A DNA stretch of 64,000 nt from Pseudolysinimonas_A sp039912695 (GTDB lineage: Bacteria; Actinomycetota; Actinomycetes; Actinomycetales; Microbacteriaceae). This document shows positions 60,619 through 64,000 of this stretch, piece by piece (the stretch's first letter is position 1; each line of letters opens with the position of its first letter). A program made the translations under genes and the position numbers. The notes beneath the pieces are model-generated. The model made no database searches. It was not told the DNA's origin and was given only the letters and a program-made list of their open reading frames with translations. The stretch is taken from the NCBI RefSeq assembly GCF_039912695.1, contig NZ_JBDSPJ010000004.1, positions 39,113 to 103,112 of the forward strand, read 5' to 3'.

Positions 60619-61547
60619 GACGCTGCAGGGTCCCTGCGCAACTCGTCGGGCAGCGGCGGGAAGGCCTCGCCGACACTCTGCAGGCGGCCGCCGAAGAGCT
60701 CACCGAACGACTCCTCGAGCGCGTCGAACGTCCAGCCGCCCTCGCGGTATTCGGTGATCACAGCCTCGGGGTGGCTCCACAACTGCAGGCGGTCCCCCCC
60801 GATTCCGATCGCCTGGCCGGTGACCCCCGCGGCGTCATCTGAGGCGAGGTACGCGATCAGTCCCGCGACGTCATCGGCGGTACCGAAGCCGAGGTCGTGC
60901 CGGAAGAACGCGGGCATCTGGTCGCCTGCAGCATCCGCTTCGACGGCCGCCGCGAAGTACGGAACGGTCGCGGTCATCGCCGTCGCAGCGACCGGGATGA
61001 CCGCGTTGACCGTCACCTCGGCCTTCTTCAACTCCATCGCCCAGGTGCGCACCATGCCGACGATTCCGGCCTTTGCGGCGCCGTAGTTGGTCTGACCGAA
61101 GTTGCCGCGCTGGCCGGTGGGCGAGCCGATGCAGATGATTCGCCCCGCGGTCTGCGTCTTCCGAAAGTGGATGGCGGCCTCGCGCACGCAGGTGAAAGTT
61201 CCGCGCAGGTGCACGCCGATGACGGCATCGAAGTCGTCGTCGCTCATTTTCCACAGCACGGTGTCGCGCAAAATGCCGGCGTTCGTGACCAGGATGTCGA
61301 GGCGACCGTAGGTCTCGACCGCGGTGCGGACCAGTTCTCGTGCCGTGTCGCTCGGGCCGACCGGCGCGACGACCGCGACTGCACGGCCGCCCTCGGCGGT
61401 GATCGCATCCACGGCGGCCCGCGCCGCGTCGGCGGAGACGTCGTTGATGACGACCGCCGCCCCCTGACGGGCGAGTTCGTGAGCGTAGGCGAGGCCCAGC
61501 CCCTGACCGCTGCCGGTGACAATTGCCACCTTTCCGTCGAGTGTCAT
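60615..61547 (-). CDS. SDR-family oxidoreductase
   Basis: The 310-residue protein is longer than the classical 250. The Rossmann part has the cofactor loop VTGSGQGLGLAYAHELA (11-18), LVTNAGILRD, the catalytic set CIGSPTGQRGNFGQTNYGAAKAG, and a C-terminal extension of about 50 residues (VITEYREGGWTFDALEESFGELFGG). This matches the hydroxyacyl-CoA dehydrogenase half of the MFE-2 type. It probably oxidises the hydroxyacyl-CoA from the MaoC step. ATGA overlaps on both sides. Confidence 0.9.
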   Translation of the reverse strand: MTLDGKVAIVTGSGQGLGLAYAHELARQGAAVVINDVSADAARAAVDAITAEGGRAVAVVAPVGPSDTARELVRTAVETYGRLDILVTNAGILRDTVLWKMSDDDFDAVIGVHLRGTFTCVREAAIHFRKTQTAGRIICIGSPTGQRGNFGQTNYGAAKAGIVGMVRTWAMELKKAEVTVNAVIPVAATAMTATVPYFAAAVEADAAGDQMPAFFRHDLGFGTADDVAGLIAYLASDDAAGVTGQAIGIGGDRLQLWSHPEAVITEYREGGWTFDALEESFGELFGGRLQSVGEAFPPLPDELRRDPAAS

Positions 61548-62359
61548 GACTCCCCCTTTGTGGATGCCGCGGGCCCGCGCTTGGCAATCTGGATCTGTTG
61601 GTAAACGCGCGTGCGCAACTCCGCGAACCGCGGGTCGGCGCGCGTGCCGAGTTGGTCACGCACAGCGGGGAGGTCGATCTCGACGACCTCCTGCACGAAG
61701 GTCGGTGCGCTGGAGAGCACCAGAACGCGCTCCCCCAGATACACCGACTCGTCGATGTCGTGGGTGACGAACAGCACGGTCACTCCGAGTGACGACCACA
61801 GTTCGCGCACAAGGTCTTCAAGGTCGGCACGGGTCTGCGCGTCGACGGCGGCGAACGGCTCGTCCATGACCAGGATTTCGGGGTCGTAGGCGACGGCGCG
61901 GGCGATCGCGACGCGCTGCTGCATCCCGCCCGACAGTTGCCACGGGTACTTCCCACCTTGACCTTCGAGGCCGACGGTCGCGAGCATCCGTTCGACGGTG
62001 GCGGCTCGGACGTCGCGCGGGACGCGGCGATTACGCAGCGGGAGACCGACGTTGGCCGCGACGGTGAGCCACGGGAAGAGGCTGCGCCCGTACTCCTGAA
62101 ACACGAGGGCCATGCGCTTCGGCGGGCCCGTGACGACCACACCGTCGAGTTCGACCGTGCCAGAGGTCGGCGTCAACAAGCCCGCGATGCACTTCAGGAG
62201 GGTGGTCTTTCCCGCACCCGACGGCCCGACGATGCAGACGAGTTCACCGGCACGGACTTCGAAACTCAGATCGCCAATCGCCTCGACCCGACCCTGCGCG
62301 GTTTCGTAAACCTTCTTGAGATGCTCGACTCGGAGCAGTACGGGAGCACGTTCAGGCAC
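61544..62359 (-). CDS. ABC transporter ATPase (nitrate/sulfonate/taurine type)
   Basis: The 271-residue single-domain ATPase has Walker A GPSGAGKTT, Q-loop FQEYGRSLFPWLTV, signature LSGGMQQRVAIARA, Walker B ILVMDEPFAAVD and the H-loop TLFVTHDIDESVYLGERV, all of the SsuB/TauB group. It serves the two permeases encoded just upstream, and its stop overlaps nothing but the SDR start (ATGA). Its fusion into the enzyme operon suggests that the imported compound is the substrate of the enzymes. Confidence 0.93.
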   Translation of the reverse strand: MPERAPVLLRVEHLKKVYETAQGRVEAIGDLSFEVRAGELVCIVGPSGAGKTTLLKCIAGLLTPTSGTVELDGVVVTGPPKRMALVFQEYGRSLFPWLTVAANVGLPLRNRRVPRDVRAATVERMLATVGLEGQGGKYPWQLSGGMQQRVAIARAVAYDPEILVMDEPFAAVDAQTRADLEDLVRELWSSLGVTVLFVTHDIDESVYLGERVLVLSSAPTFVQEVVEIDLPAVRDQLGTRADPRFAELRTRVYQQIQIAKRGPAASTKGES

Positions 62360-63140
62360 GCTCGACCTCCTTCAATCCGTGGTACCAGTTCAGGATGAAT
62401 CGCTCGGCGACCTGGAAGATCAACGACAACGCGATGCCGATCAGACCGAGCAACACGATGCCGCTCCACATCTCGGCGATGAGGTAGTTGGTCTGGAAGT
62501 ACGAGATGCGGTATCCCAGGCCCGACGACGATCCGGTCTTCGCCATCTCGGAAATGACCATCAGAATCAACGCCACCGACAGACACTGCCGAATACCGGT
62601 CATGATCTGAGGCGCGGCCGCGGGTAACACCAGCCGCGTCAGGCGGTCTCGGCGGCCGATCCGGTAAGACTGAGCGGTTTCGCGCATCACCGGGTCGACG
62701 GCACGAACGCCTTCGATCGTGTTCAGCAGAACGGGCCAGACCGATCCCGACACGATGACCGCGATCTTCATCTCATCGGTGATGCCCATCAAGAGCAGCA
62801 ACACCGGGATGAGGACGGGTGGCGGGATCGCGCGGAAGAATTCCAGCACGGGCTCGAGGAGCGATCGGAGCGGACGGAACGACCCGATCAGGATGCCGAG
62901 CGCGATCCCGAGGACGATCGAAACGATGATGCCGATCGCGAGACGCGTCAGGCTCGGGACGACATCGACCAGGAAACTCTGGTTGAGCCAGGTCGCAACG
63001 AAGGCATTGAGCACCTTCGACAGCGGCGGGAAGAACCTGTTGCCGGTGAAGAGCGGCACGATCGCCCAAGCGATAAGAAGAACGATCGGCAGGCCGATCC
63101 CCGAGAGGGTCGACAGCGCGATCCGGCGCAGCCTGGTCAC
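62352..63140 (-). CDS. ABC transporter permease (SsuC-like), second copy
   Basis: The 262-residue protein has six membrane segments, and the ATPase-contact loop PVMRETAQSYRIGRRDRLTRLVLPAAAPQIMTGIRQCLSVAL. Its stop overlaps the ATPase start by 8 bp, and its start touches the stop of the paralogous permease. With the other permease it would form a heterodimeric channel. Confidence 0.92.
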   Translation of the reverse strand: MTRLRRIALSTLSGIGLPIVLLIAWAIVPLFTGNRFFPPLSKVLNAFVATWLNQSFLVDVVPSLTRLAIGIIVSIVLGIALGILIGSFRPLRSLLEPVLEFFRAIPPPVLIPVLLLLMGITDEMKIAVIVSGSVWPVLLNTIEGVRAVDPVMRETAQSYRIGRRDRLTRLVLPAAAPQIMTGIRQCLSVALILMVISEMAKTGSSSGLGYRISYFQTNYLIAEMWSGIVLLGLIGIALSLIFQVAERFILNWYHGLKEVERA

Positions 63141-63925
63141 TAGAGGACCTCCGTCCGAACGCTGTGGTGCCAGGAGAGCACGCGCCGCTCGAGCGCGCGG
63201 AGTACGAGGTTAATGATCAGGCCGAGCATCCCGGCGATGACCACGAGGGCGTAGAGGGTGGTCTGTGCGCCGATTCCAGACTGCGCCAGAGTGATCAGGC
63301 GACCGAGCCCGGGATTACCGATGACCAGCTCCGCGGTGACCGCGAGGACGAGGGCAACGGTGCCGCCCAGGCGCACCCCGGTCGACAGGTAGGGCAGTGC
63401 CGTCGGCAGCACGACGTACCGCAACCGGGCAACGGTGCCCAGCCCGAAACTGCGAGCGGTGTCGCGCGCGACAGGATCGACATCCGCGACGCCGTAGAGC
63501 ACCTGGATGAAGATCTGCCAGAACGTCGCCCAGATGACGATCACAAGCGCGGCTTCACGTTGCAGGCCGTAGGTCAAAATGGCGAGCGGGATGAGCGCGA
63601 CTGACGGGATCGGACGCAGAAACTCGATGGTCGTGCGGGTCGCGCGGCGAACGGCCGGCATGAGCCCGACCACTGTTCCGACGATGATCGCCGCGATGAG
63701 GGAGATCACCAGCCCAATGATCCAGGTGAGCAAAGTGTTGCCGAGCGCCGCCCAGAACACCGGGTCACCGAGGACGATGACGATTGCTCCCGCGACCGCG
63801 GTCGGCGGGGGCAGATATTCAGCCTTGACCAATCCGAGCGTCGGGACGGCCTGCCAGAGCGCCAAGAAAAGCGCGATTCCCAGCACACCGAGCACGGCGG
63901 CGTTGAGTTTGCGGCGGGACGGCAC
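63140..63925 (-). CDS. ABC transporter permease (SsuC-like), first copy
   Basis: The 261-residue protein has six membrane segments (LGVLGIALFLALWQAVPTLGL first), and the loop DPVARDTARSFGLGTVARLRYVVLPTALPYLSTGVRLGG. It is a clear paralogue of the next permease (same length and loop) but diverged. The gene for the binding protein should lie just beyond the right edge of the window, on the same strand. Confidence 0.92.
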   Translation of the reverse strand: MPSRRKLNAAVLGVLGIALFLALWQAVPTLGLVKAEYLPPPTAVAGAIVIVLGDPVFWAALGNTLLTWIIGLVISLIAAIIVGTVVGLMPAVRRATRTTIEFLRPIPSVALIPLAILTYGLQREAALVIVIWATFWQIFIQVLYGVADVDPVARDTARSFGLGTVARLRYVVLPTALPYLSTGVRLGGTVALVLAVTAELVIGNPGLGRLITLAQSGIGAQTTLYALVVIAGMLGLIINLVLRALERRVLSWHHSVRTEVL

Positions 63926-63968
63926 GATGCTCTCTCGGTCGTTGCGGGAAGGGTAGAGGCGGGAAGGG

Positions 63969-64000
63969 TCGCGGCCGGACCCGGAGAGGTCCGGCCGCGA
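63969..64000 (-). terminator. Hairpin upstream of the permease genes
   Basis: TCGCGGCCGGACC (63969-63981) and its exact complement (63988-64000) form a 13-bp stem with a 6-nt loop, 43 bp before the permease start. The position matches an end-of-gene structure after an upstream binding-protein gene, as at 51323-51389. Confidence 0.65.

Overview
The window is high-GC actinobacterial DNA, most likely from the Microbacteriaceae. I infer this from the base composition, the many GTG starts and apparently leaderless promoters, and the block pmt / rsmI / metG-tatD-rsmA-ispE, which matches the order known from Mycobacterium and relatives. Mycothiol-era family markers also fit: an F420/deazaflavin-type protein, a DUF3060 lipoprotein, DUF4349, protein O-mannosyltransferase and a LAxTG sorting signal. 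No rRNA, tRNA, CRISPR array, insertion sequence or phage gene was seen.

Layout. 0-0.6 kb: a small secreted two-cysteine protein overlapping a lipoprotein gene cut by the window edge. 0.7-8.2 kb: a MOSC protein, then the minus-strand housekeeping run ispE, rsmA, tatD, metG, rsmI, divergent from pmt across a perfect 20-bp inverted repeat. 8.3-18.4 kb: a 1058-aa Ig-like surface/membrane protein, metY with a CoA-binding protein, a sulfurtransferase, a DUF3060 lipoprotein, a thioredoxin-domain (DUF255) protein, an MBL-fold protein and an aldo/keto reductase. 18.4-28.1 kb: an ArsR-SRPBCC pair with a palindromic operator over its start codon, hrpA, an 868-aa LAxTG surface protein, a deazaflavin-type protein, a frameshifted racemase and a membrane protein.

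28.1-38.4 kb: nrdA-nrdB (R2 has the Phe/Glu signature of class Ic; the catalytic C-terminal tail of R1 is out of frame) behind NrdR boxes and a DnaA-box cluster; two MFS transporters, a hydrolase, a small charged protein, a DUF4349 lipoprotein and a DEAD-box helicase with an RGG/GQ-like tail. 38.4-45.0 kb: a minus-strand sugar operon of LacI regulator, binding protein, two permeases, GH63-like glycosidase and a small P-loop kinase, with matching TCGAACCG(G/C)TTCGA operators upstream of lacI and of the binding-protein gene.

45.1-57.6 kb: the most distinctive region, an L-arabinose locus. A LacI regulator is followed by one gene that fuses the pentulose kinase (AraB-like) to the 4-epimerase (AraD) through a TPA-repeat hinge, then araA, then a transporter laid out like ytfQ-ytfR-ytfT-yjfF, then a second ABC ATPase with no permease of its own and a second LacI regulator. 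Isomerase, kinase and epimerase together would turn imported L-arabinose into D-xylulose 5-phosphate, two of the three steps on one polypeptide. LacI-type operator candidates lie before araBD and before the transporter.

57.7-64 kb: a minus-strand catabolic operon (acyl-CoA ligase, MaoC hydratase, amidohydrolase, SDR) joined by overlapping stops and starts to a nitrate/sulfonate-type ABC transporter with two permeases. It continues beyond the right edge, and its substrate cannot be told from the sequence.
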